DNA of 64,000 bases from Pseudolabrys sp. FHR47 (GTDB taxonomy: Bacteria > Pseudomonadota > Alphaproteobacteria > Rhizobiales > Xanthobacteraceae), in contig NZ_CP039740.1 in NCBI RefSeq assembly GCF_005153485.1, forward strand, positions 3,103,001 to 3,167,000. Reading direction: 5' to 3'. The translations under genes were made by a program, and so were the position numbers. Shown one piece after another: positions 53,009-61,752 of the stretch. Every line of letters starts with the position of its first letter. Position 1 is the stretch's first letter. The notes beneath the pieces were generated by a model. It did no database searches and was not told where the DNA came from. It saw nothing but the letters and a program-made list of their open reading frames with translations.

Positions 53009-53833
53009 ATGGCGCTGGACGTACGCGTTGCCACCAGCATGGCGGAAGCCGCCGGCATCCTCGCCGCGGATCAGCGCACGCGCTTGCTCTCCGGCGGCAC
53101 GCTGGTGATGCGCGACGTCAATGAGGGCCGCTTTCTCGACGGCACGCTGCTGCGGCTCACCGATCCCGCCTATCGCCAGATCAATGCCTCCGGCGCCCGC
53201 GTCGAACTCGGCGCCGGCGCGACCATGGCGATGGTGCTCGCCAATCGCGATCTCGCTTTCCTGCACCCGGTCGCCCGCGCCGTCGGCGGGCCGGCTATAC
53301 GGCAGATGGCGACAATCGGCGGCAATCTCTTCGCAGAAACCCCATATGGCGATTTTGCCGTCGCGCTGCTGGCGCTCGACGCCCAGGTGATGGTGCAATC
53401 CGGCTACGGCTCGGCGCGCGCGATAGCGATCGAGGAATTCCTCAATGCGCGCGAGCGCGGCGGCGCCGGACTCGTCACCGCCGTCCAGTTCGCCAAACCG
53501 CAGAACGCCGCCGACTTCCGCTTCCGCAAGATCAGCCGGGTCAAGCCGAAAGGCATTTCGGTGATGAGCATCGCCGCTCATCTGCCGAACTCGGGAAGCC
53601 GCATCACCCAGGCGCGAGTCGCCTACGGCGCCATGGCGCCAACGCCGGTGCGCGCGCGCGGCGTCGAACGCGCGCTCGAAGGCAAGCCGCTCGACGCGGC
53701 CAGTGTTCAGGCCGCGAAGGCCGCCGCGCTCGAAGGCACCCGCCCCGCCACCGACGCCATCGCGACCGAATGGTATCGCCGCGAGGTCATGCCCGTGCAT
53801 CTCGGACGGCTGCTCGCCGGCGAAGGACGTTGA
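53009..53833 (+). CDS. Molybdenum hydroxylase medium (FAD) subunit, CoxM-like
   Basis: A 274-residue FAD-binding subunit that passes electrons from the iron-sulfur subunit to the acceptor. FAD pyrophosphate-binding blocks are RLLSGGTLVMRDVNEG (first loop; the usual AGGTSL is altered) and QMATIGGNLFAETPYGDF (the TIGGN loop intact). The C-terminal CO-DH flavoprotein domain has RVAYGAMAPTPVRARGVERALEG. GAGAGGGCATCTGAC precedes ATG at 53009. The gene order M-S-L matches CoxMSL clusters. Confidence 0.92.
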   Translation: MALDVRVATSMAEAAGILAADQRTRLLSGGTLVMRDVNEGRFLDGTLLRLTDPAYRQINASGARVELGAGATMAMVLANRDLAFLHPVARAVGGPAIRQMATIGGNLFAETPYGDFAVALLALDAQVMVQSGYGSARAIAIEEFLNARERGGAGLVTAVQFAKPQNAADFRFRKISRVKPKGISVMSIAAHLPNSGSRITQARVAYGAMAPTPVRARGVERALEGKPLDAASVQAAKAAALEGTRPATDAIATEWYRREVMPVHLGRLLAGEGR

Positions 53834-53843
53834 GGAGAACCGC

Positions 53844-54326
53844 ATGGCCAAAAGTCCCGTCCAGTTTCGCCTCAACGGTTCGGACCGCGCGACCTTCGTC
53901 GATCCGGGCGATAATCTCCTGACGACGCTGCGCCGCGGGCTTAATGAGTTCGGTCCGAAATATGGCTGCGGCCAGGGCGCCTGCGGCGTCTGCACCGTTC
54001 TGATCGACGGCGAACCGCACCTCTCCTGCCTCACTCTGGCTGTCGCCTGCGAAGGCCGCCATGTCGAGACGGTGTCCGGCATGGCGGACGGACCGAACCT
54101 GCATCCGCTGCAAACGGCCTTCATGGACAATTTCGCGGCGCAGTGCGGCTTCTGCACGCCCGGCATGCTGATGGCGGCGCGTGCCCTGCTCGAGCGCAAT
54201 CCGAACCCGACCCGTGAGGACGTCATCGAGGCCATCGCCGGCAATATCTGCCGCTGCACCGGTTACGAGCCCATCATCGCCGCCATCCTCGCCGCGGCCG
54301 GCAACCGCAGCCAGCGGCAGGCCTGA
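53844..54326 (+). CDS. Molybdenum hydroxylase small subunit, two [2Fe-2S] clusters, CoxS-like
   Basis: A 160-residue electron-transfer subunit. The plant-ferredoxin-type cluster is bound by C42, C47, C50 and C62 (YGCGQGACGVCTV...LSC), the second by C101, C104, C136 and C138 (AQCGFCTPGM...ICRCTGYEPI). All eight ligands are present. GAGGAGAACCGC precedes the ATG at 53844. It forms a heterotrimer with the medium and (split) large subunits and carries electrons from molybdenum to FAD. Confidence 0.95.
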   Translation: MAKSPVQFRLNGSDRATFVDPGDNLLTTLRRGLNEFGPKYGCGQGACGVCTVLIDGEPHLSCLTLAVACEGRHVETVSGMADGPNLHPLQTAFMDNFAAQCGFCTPGMLMAARALLERNPNPTREDVIEAIAGNICRCTGYEPIIAAILAAAGNRSQRQA

Positions 54327-54337
54327 AGGAGAACGCG

Positions 54338-56080
54338 ATGCTCGAATTCAGGAAAGACCTTTTTGCCAACGAGCGCGACGACAACCTCAATGTCGTCGGC
54401 AAGGGCATTCAGCGTCAGGACATGCCAGGCCATGTCACCGGCCGCTCCCCGTTCTTCGACGATCACGCTTTCGAGGGATTGCTGCATCTCAAGGTGGTGC
54501 GCAGCCCGCATCACCATGCGCGCATCCGGTCGATCGACACCAGCGCCGCCGAGCGCGCGCCGGGCGTGAAGCGCATCCTGCGCGCCGCCGACGTGCCGGT
54601 GAACAAGAACACGCTGCTCAGCCTGATCAATTTCGGCAAGGATGACGAGCCGTCGCTCGCCGTCGACAAGGTGCACTACAAGGGCGAGCCCGTCGTCGCC
54701 GTCATCGCCGACAGCGAGGCCGCGGCCATGGCGGCGCGCAAGCTGGTGCGCATCGACTACGAGACGCTGCCCCACGTCTTCGACGTCGAGGAAGCACTCA
54801 AGCCCGGTGCGCCGGTCGTCAACGAGACCTATCCGAACAATTACTTCGAATATCACGACAAGTTCGATCACCAGAAGCTGCGCTTCGGCGATACCGAGAA
54901 GGCTTTCCAGTCCGCCGACATCGTGATGGAAGAGCGCTACCAGATGTCGCCGATCGAGCATGCGCCGACAGAGACCAACGGCTCGATCGCCGCGCCGGAA
55001 CAGGACAACCGCTTTGTCGTGCACTCCTGCGCGCAGGGCCTGTTCTTTTCGCTGGGCACCGCGGCCAAGATTCTCAATCTCGATTCGAACCGACTGCATT
55101 TCATCGGCGGCACGGTCGGCGGCGGCTTCGGCGGCAAGGTGGACTCGCTCACCGAACCGCTCGCCATCTTCGGCGCCATGATGACGGGCCGGCCGGTGCG
55201 CTACGTGCTCGATCGCGAAGAGGAGATGCTGTACGGCTCGCCGCGCGGCGCCGAACGCATCTATGTGAAGGACGGCGTGATGCGCGATGGCCGCATCGTC
55301 GCACGCCACATCCGCTCCTATTTCGATGCCGGCGCCTATACGCGCCTCTCTTCTTACGCGGCGGTCAAATGCACGGCGCATGTGCCGGGCCCTTACTGGG
55401 TGCCGAATGTGTCCTCGGACATCTATGTCGCCTACACCAACCGCTGCCCATCAACTGCCATGCGCGGCTTCGGCATCACGGCGGTCGATTTCGCCATCGA
55501 AGTGCAGATGGACAAGCTCGCCCATGCCGTGAACATGGACCCGATGGAATTTCGTATCCTCAACGCTTACCGCGATGGGGACATGAAGCCGCACCGGCGT
55601 GTCGCCAAGAACACGGCGCTGATCGAATGCGTGCAGGTGGCGGCGGAAAAAGCGCGCTGGCCGATTTCCGACAACGCCAAACGCATGTCGTCGCTGGTCG
55701 GCGGTGGCGAAGGCGAGCGCGGCCAGATTCCGGCGACGCCGATCGACCAACGCGGCCAGATCGGCCGTCCGGAGACGCGCAATGCGCCATCGACGCAGAC
55801 CTTGCCGGCCGGCACCACACGCATCGCCGTGACCAAGCAGCCAGAACTCGAAGGCAGCCGCGACGCCCGCCCCGTCGCCGCCAACGTGCCGCGCTATGAA
55901 CCGGCGCGTCCGATGGCACAGCCCGTCGTGCAGGCGCCCGCGCCGCTGGCGCCGATGCCGCCCGCCGCTCCGCCGCCGCACGCGGCACCGCAAGCGCCGC
56001 CGCCGCCACCGGCTCCCGGCGCCACACCGCAGCACGGCGCCATGCGTTTCTCATCCGTCTTCGGCACAAGGAGGCGCTGA
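54338..56080 (+). CDS. Molybdenum hydroxylase large subunit, N-terminal half (split CoxL-like)
   Basis: A 580-residue protein equal to the first half of a CoxL/xanthine dehydrogenase-type large subunit. The a/b hammerhead domain (about 20-125) and first molybdopterin-binding domain (about 160-440) are intact: IGGTVGGGFGGK (257-267), DAGAYTRLSS, and STAMRGFGITAVDFAIEVQMDKLA near 372-395. After residue 450 it leaves the family and continues as about 130 residues rich in Pro, Ala, Arg and Gln, including a run of consecutive prolines. The catalytic Glu is not here; it is in the next gene. Split large subunits are known (nicotinate dehydrogenase NdhL/NdhM), but the Pro-rich tail is unusual. Confidence 0.93.
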   Translation: MLEFRKDLFANERDDNLNVVGKGIQRQDMPGHVTGRSPFFDDHAFEGLLHLKVVRSPHHHARIRSIDTSAAERAPGVKRILRAADVPVNKNTLLSLINFGKDDEPSLAVDKVHYKGEPVVAVIADSEAAAMAARKLVRIDYETLPHVFDVEEALKPGAPVVNETYPNNYFEYHDKFDHQKLRFGDTEKAFQSADIVMEERYQMSPIEHAPTETNGSIAAPEQDNRFVVHSCAQGLFFSLGTAAKILNLDSNRLHFIGGTVGGGFGGKVDSLTEPLAIFGAMMTGRPVRYVLDREEEMLYGSPRGAERIYVKDGVMRDGRIVARHIRSYFDAGAYTRLSSYAAVKCTAHVPGPYWVPNVSSDIYVAYTNRCPSTAMRGFGITAVDFAIEVQMDKLAHAVNMDPMEFRILNAYRDGDMKPHRRVAKNTALIECVQVAAEKARWPISDNAKRMSSLVGGGEGERGQIPATPIDQRGQIGRPETRNAPSTQTLPAGTTRIAVTKQPELEGSRDARPVAANVPRYEPARPMAQPVVQAPAPLAPMPPAAPPPHAAPQAPPPPPAPGATPQHGAMRFSSVFGTRRR

Positions 56081-56081
56081 C

Positions 56082-57110
56082 ATGGCACGGCACAAAGGCC
56101 GCGGCATGGCCTCCATCAATTACCCCATCGGCATGAATCTCGGCGGCGACCCCAGCCAGGCGCTGATCCATTCCAACCCCGACGGCAAGTTCACCGTCGC
56201 GCTGTCGGCCATCGATCTGGGCCAGGGCATGAAGCAGGTCACCCGGCAGGTCGCGGCGGAAACGCTCGGCGTTCCGGTCGAGGATGTCTATGTCGACACC
56301 GCCGACAGCGATACCGGCCCGCACGACATGGGCTCCTTTGCCTCGCGCGGCACGCACCGCATGGGCAACGCCGTGATCGCCGCGGCGCGCGAAGCGCGTG
56401 GCGTGCTGCTGGAAGCAGCGGCGGAAGAGCTCGAAGTCAACGCCGCCGATCTCGTCACCGACGGCCGCGGCAACATCCATGTGCGCGGCGCGCCGTCGCG
56501 TTCGATCACCGTGCGCGCCACGGCGCAAGCCGCGCAGTTCAAGCAGGGCAAGACCATCGCCGGGCGCGGCATCTTCCTCATTCCGCTGTCGGCCGTCGAT
56601 GCCGAGACCGGCGAGATGAACCCCAACACCGCATTCGCCCACGCCTGCCTCGTCGCCGATGTCGAAGTCGATGACGAGACTGGCGAAGTTGCCCTGCTCG
56701 GCATCACCAGCGCCTATGAACTCGGCCGCGCGCTCAATCCAAAAATGGTCGAGCAGCAATTGGTCGGCGGCGCCTGGATGGGCCAGAGCCATGCGCTCTA
56801 CGAAACGCCAGAGCCCTATTACCCGAACCCCGATCACGGCCCGCGCGACTTCAACGAATATCTGATGCCGGGGCCCGGCGACATCGCGCCCTACTCCGTG
56901 AGCATTCTGGAGCGTCCCGCGCCGGATGGTCCTTTCGGCGGCAAGGGCCCCGGCGAGATGTGCGCCAATCCGGTGCTGCCGGCGGTCGCCAATGCCGTGT
57001 TCAACGCCGTCGGCGTGCGGGTCGATGAGTTGCCCATCACGCCGGAGAAAGTGCTGCGCGGTCTGCGTGCCAATGGCGGCGCCAAGCCGCAAGCGCGGCG
57101 GGGCGGCTGA
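56082..57110 (+). CDS. Molybdenum hydroxylase large subunit, C-terminal half (split CoxL-like)
   Basis: A 342-residue protein equal to the second molybdopterin-binding domain. It starts MARHKGRGMASINYPIG, where the intact family has its inter-domain KGRG strand. It shows LSAIDLGQGMKQVTRQVAAETLG (pterin contact), DMGSFASRGTHRMGNA, and the catalytic-Glu region GGKGPGEMCANPVLPAV (Glu292). ATG at 56082 follows AGGAGGCGCTGAC, and the upstream stop is 2 bp earlier, so this is a dedicated start and not a sequencing frameshift. It must assemble with the product of 54338 to bind the cofactor. Confidence 0.93.
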   Translation: MARHKGRGMASINYPIGMNLGGDPSQALIHSNPDGKFTVALSAIDLGQGMKQVTRQVAAETLGVPVEDVYVDTADSDTGPHDMGSFASRGTHRMGNAVIAAAREARGVLLEAAAEELEVNAADLVTDGRGNIHVRGAPSRSITVRATAQAAQFKQGKTIAGRGIFLIPLSAVDAETGEMNPNTAFAHACLVADVEVDDETGEVALLGITSAYELGRALNPKMVEQQLVGGAWMGQSHALYETPEPYYPNPDHGPRDFNEYLMPGPGDIAPYSVSILERPAPDGPFGGKGPGEMCANPVLPAVANAVFNAVGVRVDELPITPEKVLRGLRANGGAKPQARRGG

Positions 57111-57112
57111 CC

Positions 57113-57997
57113 ATGGCCTTGCGCACCACCATCGCCGGCATTTCCAGCCCCGAGGCGCTCGCGGAGGCGCTCAAGTCGGCCATGTATCTGGCGGACGATG
57201 GCATCGCAACCGCCGGTTATCTCGCGCTGGCGCTCGGCAAGCCGCTGCTGCTGGAAGGCGCGCCCGGTGTGGGCAAGACGGAAGCCGCCAAGGCCATTGC
57301 CGGCATTCTCGGCCGGCAATTGATCCGCCTGCAATGTTTCGAAGGCATCGACGCCGCGGCGGCGCTCTACGAATGGAATTATCCGCGCCAGATGCTGGCG
57401 ATCCGTCAGGCGCAGGACGGCGCCAATATCGATATCTATCGCGACGAATTTCTGATCGAGCGGCCGATGCTGACGGCGTTGCGCCGCCCGGAATCGACCG
57501 TGCTGCTGATCGACGAAATCGACCGCTCCGACCATGAGTTCGAAGCGTTCCTTCTGGAATTCCTGTCCGACTTCTCGATCTCGATCCCCGAGCGCGGCAC
57601 CTTGCGCGCGGCGGAACGCCCTGTTGTGATCCTGACCTCGAACCGCACGCGCGACCTGCACGAGGCGTTGCGGCGGCGCTGCGTCTATCACTACATCGCC
57701 TATCCCGATCCGGCGCGCGAGGCCGCGATCATCATGCTGCGTTCGTCCGCCGTCGCCGAAAGCACGGCGCGCGCCGTGGTGGCGGCCGTCGGCATATTGC
57801 GCAACGAGCCGCTCTCCAAGCCGCCCGGCGTCGCCGAAGCGGTGGACTGGGCCGAAGCCGCGACGGCGCTGGCCCACACCGGCGCCTCCTGGCCGGAGGC
57901 TTTCCGCCGCTCCATCGGCGCGGCGATCAAGGATGAGGAAGACCTCGCGCATCTACGCCCGCGCCTCGCGCAATTCATTCCGGGAATGGCGGCATGA
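57113..57997 (+). CDS. MoxR-type AAA+ ATPase, CoxD-like maturation factor
   Basis: A 294-residue AAA+ protein: Walker A LLEGAPGVGKTEAAKAIAG, Walker B VLLIDEIDRSDHEFEAFLLEFLSD, then VILTSNRTRDLHEALRRRCVYHYIAYPDP with sensor 1 and the arginine finger. CoxD of Oligotropha is a AAA+ chaperone needed to build the active molybdenum site of CO dehydrogenase; the gene follows the large subunit in the same order here. It starts 2 bp after the preceding stop and overlaps coxE-like by 4 bp. Confidence 0.93.
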   Translation: MALRTTIAGISSPEALAEALKSAMYLADDGIATAGYLALALGKPLLLEGAPGVGKTEAAKAIAGILGRQLIRLQCFEGIDAAAALYEWNYPRQMLAIRQAQDGANIDIYRDEFLIERPMLTALRRPESTVLLIDEIDRSDHEFEAFLLEFLSDFSISIPERGTLRAAERPVVILTSNRTRDLHEALRRRCVYHYIAYPDPAREAAIIMLRSSAVAESTARAVVAAVGILRNEPLSKPPGVAEAVDWAEAATALAHTGASWPEAFRRSIGAAIKDEEDLAHLRPRLAQFIPGMAA

Positions 57998-59106
57998 GCG
58001 CAACGGTTCCAGGTGCCGTGCGTCCGCTGATCGCGTTTCCGGCGCTGCTGCGCAGTCACGGCTTCTTGGTTGCGCCGGAGCAGACGGTGAGCTTCCTTGA
58101 AGCGGTCGAACTGCTTGGGCCCCGCACCATCGAACACGTTCGAAAGGCCGCGGTGGCGACGCTCGCGCCACATCCCGAGCAGCGCCCACTGTTCGATGCC
58201 TTGTTCGACATGCATTTCATCGGCGCTGTCGGCGAGCCGGGCGAAGACAGCTTCGAACCCGACGACGAGATGCAGGTGCAGGACGATATCGGCACCGAAG
58301 AAATCGTGATCGGCGACGAGGTCAACGAGACCGGCCAGGCCGCCACCGGCGCGGAAGCGCTCGCCGTGCGCGAACTGCGCGCGCCTGACGACACCGACAC
58401 CTTGCGGCGTTTCGGCGATGCTTTACCCAATGCCCTGCCGCACCGGCGCGGCTATCGCCACAAGGCGGCGCGCCGCGGCAAGGGTATCGATCTGGCACGC
58501 AGCCTGCGCGCCGCCATGCGCAACGAAGGCGAGGTCATGAGCCTCAAGCGGCTGCGCCGCGCGCCGCGCCCGCGCCCCGTCCTTCTGTTGATCGACGTCT
58601 CCGGTTCGATGAAACAGCGCAGCGACGCACATCTGGCGCTGGCGCATGAGATCGTCCATGCCATGCCGCGGGTCGAGGTGTTCACCTTCGGCACCCGGCT
58701 CACCCGGCTCACCCGCGCGCTGAGGCTCAGGAATCGTCAGCAAGCCCTCACCGAGGCTTCGGGACTGGTCGCCGACTGGGACGGCGGCACGCGGATCGGC
58801 GATGCGCTCGAGGCGTTTCTCGCCGTGCCGCGCTTTGCCGGTTACGCCCGCGGTGCCAATGTCATCGTGCTGTCGGACGGGCTCGAGCGCGGCGATCCGA
58901 CGACCATGATCCGCGCCGTCCAGCGTCTCGCCGCCCGCGCCCACCGCATCGACTGGTTCACGCCGCTCGCCATTGATCCCGGGTACCGGCCCGAGACCGA
59001 AGCGCTACGCGCGGTGCGTCCGCTGCTCGCATCGCTGGGTGATGCCAGTTCAACGTCACGGTTGTGCCGCGCCATTCTCGCCATCGGGGAGGCCCGCGCC
59101 GCATGA
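57994..59106 (+). CDS. VWA-domain protein, CoxE-like maturation factor
   Basis: A 370-residue protein with a von Willebrand A domain in its C-terminal half. The MIDAS motif appears as VLLLIDVSGSMKQ and VIVLSDGLERGDPTT, and the metal Thr in DGGTRIGDALEAF. The N-terminal half is helical (RSHGFLVAPEQTVSFLEAVELLGP) as in CoxE. CoxE works with the AAA+ partner CoxD in active-site maturation of CoxL. The start overlaps the ATPase stop (ATGA). The CoxF member of the classic set is not seen. Confidence 0.92.
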   Translation: MSATVPGAVRPLIAFPALLRSHGFLVAPEQTVSFLEAVELLGPRTIEHVRKAAVATLAPHPEQRPLFDALFDMHFIGAVGEPGEDSFEPDDEMQVQDDIGTEEIVIGDEVNETGQAATGAEALAVRELRAPDDTDTLRRFGDALPNALPHRRGYRHKAARRGKGIDLARSLRAAMRNEGEVMSLKRLRRAPRPRPVLLLIDVSGSMKQRSDAHLALAHEIVHAMPRVEVFTFGTRLTRLTRALRLRNRQQALTEASGLVADWDGGTRIGDALEAFLAVPRFAGYARGANVIVLSDGLERGDPTTMIRAVQRLAARAHRIDWFTPLAIDPGYRPETEALRAVRPLLASLGDASSTSRLCRAILAIGEARAA

Positions 59107-59188
59107 CGACGATCGACAACGCAAATGCTTTTAACAAAACCGCGCCCTGCACTACCGGCTCGGCCAAGAAAACGAATGGGAGGCTCTG

Positions 59189-60037
59189 ATGGCTCTGGAA
59201 ATCAAGGTGCTCGACTACGGCGATATCGAGCTTGAATCGAGCTTCCTCGTGCTCGGGCGCGATTGCGGCCGCGTGCGCCGTGTCAACACCTTCGGATTTC
59301 TGATCCTCGGCGGTCCCTGGCCCATCGTCGTCGACACCGGCTATCGCCACAACCAGATCATGGAGAGCCTCGGCATGCGCGGCCTCCAGTTCCACGAGAA
59401 CATGATCGAGAACCAGCTCGCCAAATTCGGCGTGCGCATGGGCGACGTGCGCTACGTGCTGCACACGCATCTGCATATCGACCACGCCGGCAAGGACGAG
59501 TTGTTCCCGATGAACACCGCGGTGATCATCAACCGCCGCGAACTGGAATATTCGGTGTCCGGTCTGATGCATCCGCAATACCCCGCGCCCGACATCAAGC
59601 ACCTGATCGACCGCCTGCACACCCGCGACGCGCTGCGCCTGGAAGATCTCGAACTCTCCGGCCCGATCGAACTGTTCCCCGGCTGCTATATGGAGATGGC
59701 CGGCGCGCACACCGAAGGCTCGATGAATGTGCACGTCGATACGGCGGAGGGCCGCGCCACGATCTGCGGTGACGTGATCTACGACTTCAACGACCAGATC
59801 GTGAACCCCTTCCACGAGCTGCACGCTAACGAGCCGCGCACCACCGGCAACCACGGCGTTTCCAAGCGCGAGGAAAAGGCCGCGATCAAGAAGTTGCTCA
59901 ACAGCTCGCAATTCCTGCTGCCGGTCCATGACAAGCCGGCGAAGATCGCCCACGGACAGGTGATCGGACGCATGGACATGGCCGTCCCCGGCCCGGTGGT
60001 GCAGAGCCTGCCGGCGCGTAACTGGTTCGCGGCCTAG
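59189..60037 (+). CDS. Metallo-beta-lactamase-fold hydrolase, N-acyl-homoserine-lactonase-like
   Basis: A 282-residue zinc hydrolase. It carries the HTHLHIDHAGKDELF motif (HxHxDH) with the later His (AHTEGSMNVHV), Asp (CGDVIYD) and C-terminal His (VHDKPAKIAHG) ligands. TFGFLILGGPWPIVVDTGYRHNQ resembles AttM/AiiB lactonases. In this operon it more likely opens a lactone or ring formed during degradation than quenches quorum signals. ATG at 59189 has GGGAGGCTCTG upstream. The 82-bp gap before it holds nothing notable. Confidence 0.9.
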   Translation: MALEIKVLDYGDIELESSFLVLGRDCGRVRRVNTFGFLILGGPWPIVVDTGYRHNQIMESLGMRGLQFHENMIENQLAKFGVRMGDVRYVLHTHLHIDHAGKDELFPMNTAVIINRRELEYSVSGLMHPQYPAPDIKHLIDRLHTRDALRLEDLELSGPIELFPGCYMEMAGAHTEGSMNVHVDTAEGRATICGDVIYDFNDQIVNPFHELHANEPRTTGNHGVSKREEKAAIKKLLNSSQFLLPVHDKPAKIAHGQVIGRMDMAVPGPVVQSLPARNWFAA

Positions 60038-60046
60038 AGCCTTGCC

Positions 60047-61651
60047 ATGACAACGCATGTCGCGGTCCGGCCCGGCTTTGCCGAACTCGTCGATTTGTGG
60101 GCGCCGGTCCGCCAGATCGGCACCGGCTTCCAGTTCACGGAAGGACCGATCTGGCATCCGCGGGACGGCTACCTGCTGTTCTCCGACATGCCGGGCGATG
60201 TGCGCCGCCGCTACGATTCAGCCGGCATTCGCGAGGTGATGAAGCCGGCGAACAAGTGCAACGGCATGACCTACGATGCCGAACTGAACCTCATCGTCTG
60301 CGAACACGCGACCTCGACGCTGGTGCGCGAGCGGCCCGATGGGCGGCGCGAGGTCATCGCCTCGCATTTCGACGGCATGGAGCTCAACAGCCCCAACGAT
60401 GTCTGCGTCAAGTCCGACGGCGCGATCTATTTCTCCGATCCCTGGTATGGCCGCATGCCGGTCTACGGCGTGGAGCGGCCGCGCCAGCTCGGCTTTCAGG
60501 GCGTCTATCGCGTGCCGCCCGGCGGCGGCAAACCGCAATTGCTGGTGGATCGTTATCTGTTCGACCAGCCCAACGGGCTTTGCTTTTCGCCGGACGAGAA
60601 GCTGCTCTACATCAACGATACGATGCAGCAGCTGATCCGTGCCTTCGATGTCCTGCCCGACGGCAAACTATCCAGCGGACGGCTGTTCGCCTCGGGCATC
60701 TACTCGCCCACCGAGCCGGGCGTGCCGGACGGCATGAAATGCGATGCGTCAGGCAATGTCTGGGTCTGCGCACCGGGCGGCGTCTGGGTCTATGCGCCGG
60801 ATGGCGGGCTGATCGGCAGACTGCGCGTGCCGGAACTGGTCGGCAATCTCACCTGGGGCGACAAGGACTTCCGCACCTTGTTCCTCACCGCGACCCATTC
60901 GGTGTATGCGGTAGAGACCAAAGTCGGCCCCCGCATCGAGCCCTATATGCGGCAAGGCGCGCAAGGCGCCACGGCGGCGAGCAGCCCATCGGCGCCGCAG
61001 GCCGGCGCCAGCATCGCCCGCAACGGCACGAAAAAGGCCGCGCCCGGCTATACGCTCGATCCGTCGCGCTGCGCGCTGATCATCCAGGATATGCAGAACG
61101 ACGTGGTGATGGATGGCGGCGCCTTCGCCGCTTCCGGTTCGCCGAACCATTGCCGCGAGCAGAACGCCATCGGCAATGCCTCACGGCTGGCGTCGGCGGC
61201 ACGGGCGCGCGGCATTCCGGTCATCCATGTCTGGTTCGTGGTCGAAGCCGGCTGCCCCGGCGTAACCATGAACGCGCCGCTGTTCGAGGGCCTTGCCGAT
61301 GCGCGCGCCCTGGTGCGCGGCGGCTGGGGTGTCGCGCCGGTGCCCGGCCTCGAGGCGCAGCCGGGCGACCATATCGTCGAGAAGCAGCGCATGAGCGCCT
61401 GGGAAGGCACGCGCCTCGAGACCATCCTCAAGGCGCTCAAGCGCGATATCGTCATCGTCACCGGCGCCTGGACCAATATGTCGATCGAGCACACCTCTCG
61501 CACCGGCGCCGACAAGGGCTACTACATGGTGGTGCCGGAGGATTGCTGTTCGACGATGAATGCCGAATGGCATACGGCGTCGGTCAACTACGCTCTGCAG
61601 AATGTCGCCGTGGTTACGGACAGCGAGGCCTTGACCGCGTCCTGGTCATAG
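60047..61651 (+). CDS. SMP-30/gluconolactonase fused to isochorismatase-like hydrolase
   Basis: A 534-residue fusion. Residues 20-300 are a six-bladed SMP-30/regucalcin lactonase: TEGPIWHP with metal Glu32, SPNDVCVKSDGAIYFSDPWYG, QPNGLCFSPDEKLLYINDT and VPDGMKCDASGNVWV (Asp228). A linker follows to 335. Residues 340-525 are an isochorismatase/cysteine-hydrolase domain with catalytic Asp348 (IIQDMQND) and Lys446 (VEKQRMSAW), but the nucleophile Cys position reads Ser479 (GAWTNMSIEHTSR). It could hydrolyse a lactone and then a related amide. Starts 9 bp after the lactonase gene. Chemistry of the Ser variant is unknown. Confidence 0.9.
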   Translation: MTTHVAVRPGFAELVDLWAPVRQIGTGFQFTEGPIWHPRDGYLLFSDMPGDVRRRYDSAGIREVMKPANKCNGMTYDAELNLIVCEHATSTLVRERPDGRREVIASHFDGMELNSPNDVCVKSDGAIYFSDPWYGRMPVYGVERPRQLGFQGVYRVPPGGGKPQLLVDRYLFDQPNGLCFSPDEKLLYINDTMQQLIRAFDVLPDGKLSSGRLFASGIYSPTEPGVPDGMKCDASGNVWVCAPGGVWVYAPDGGLIGRLRVPELVGNLTWGDKDFRTLFLTATHSVYAVETKVGPRIEPYMRQGAQGATAASSPSAPQAGASIARNGTKKAAPGYTLDPSRCALIIQDMQNDVVMDGGAFAASGSPNHCREQNAIGNASRLASAARARGIPVIHVWFVVEAGCPGVTMNAPLFEGLADARALVRGGWGVAPVPGLEAQPGDHIVEKQRMSAWEGTRLETILKALKRDIVIVTGAWTNMSIEHTSRTGADKGYYMVVPEDCCSTMNAEWHTASVNYALQNVAVVTDSEALTASWS

Positions 61652-61752
61652 TCCCCGCCCCGCGTCCCGGCCCCCTTGGGTGCCCCGGATAGACCTGCTA
61701 TTCGCAGTTCCCTATTGAGGCGCCGGGGTGCCTCGTGGGGATTCGGAAGCAG

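Noticed and set aside
54338..57110. Frameshift as explanation for the two-part molybdenum hydroxylase subunit
   Set aside because: The first gene ends in a long in-frame Pro-rich tail and the second has its own ribosome-binding site and ATG after a 1-bp gap, which a single indel would not create.
60097..61692. A 531-codon frame parallel to the SMP-30/isochorismatase gene
   Set aside because: Low-complexity Arg/Ala/Gly shadow; the alternative frame has clear domain motifs and catalytic residues.
61680..61735. CCCCGG/CCGGGG pair downstream of the SMP-30 fusion as a terminator
   Set aside because: The arms are about 40 bases apart and match only over 6 bp, with no U run.
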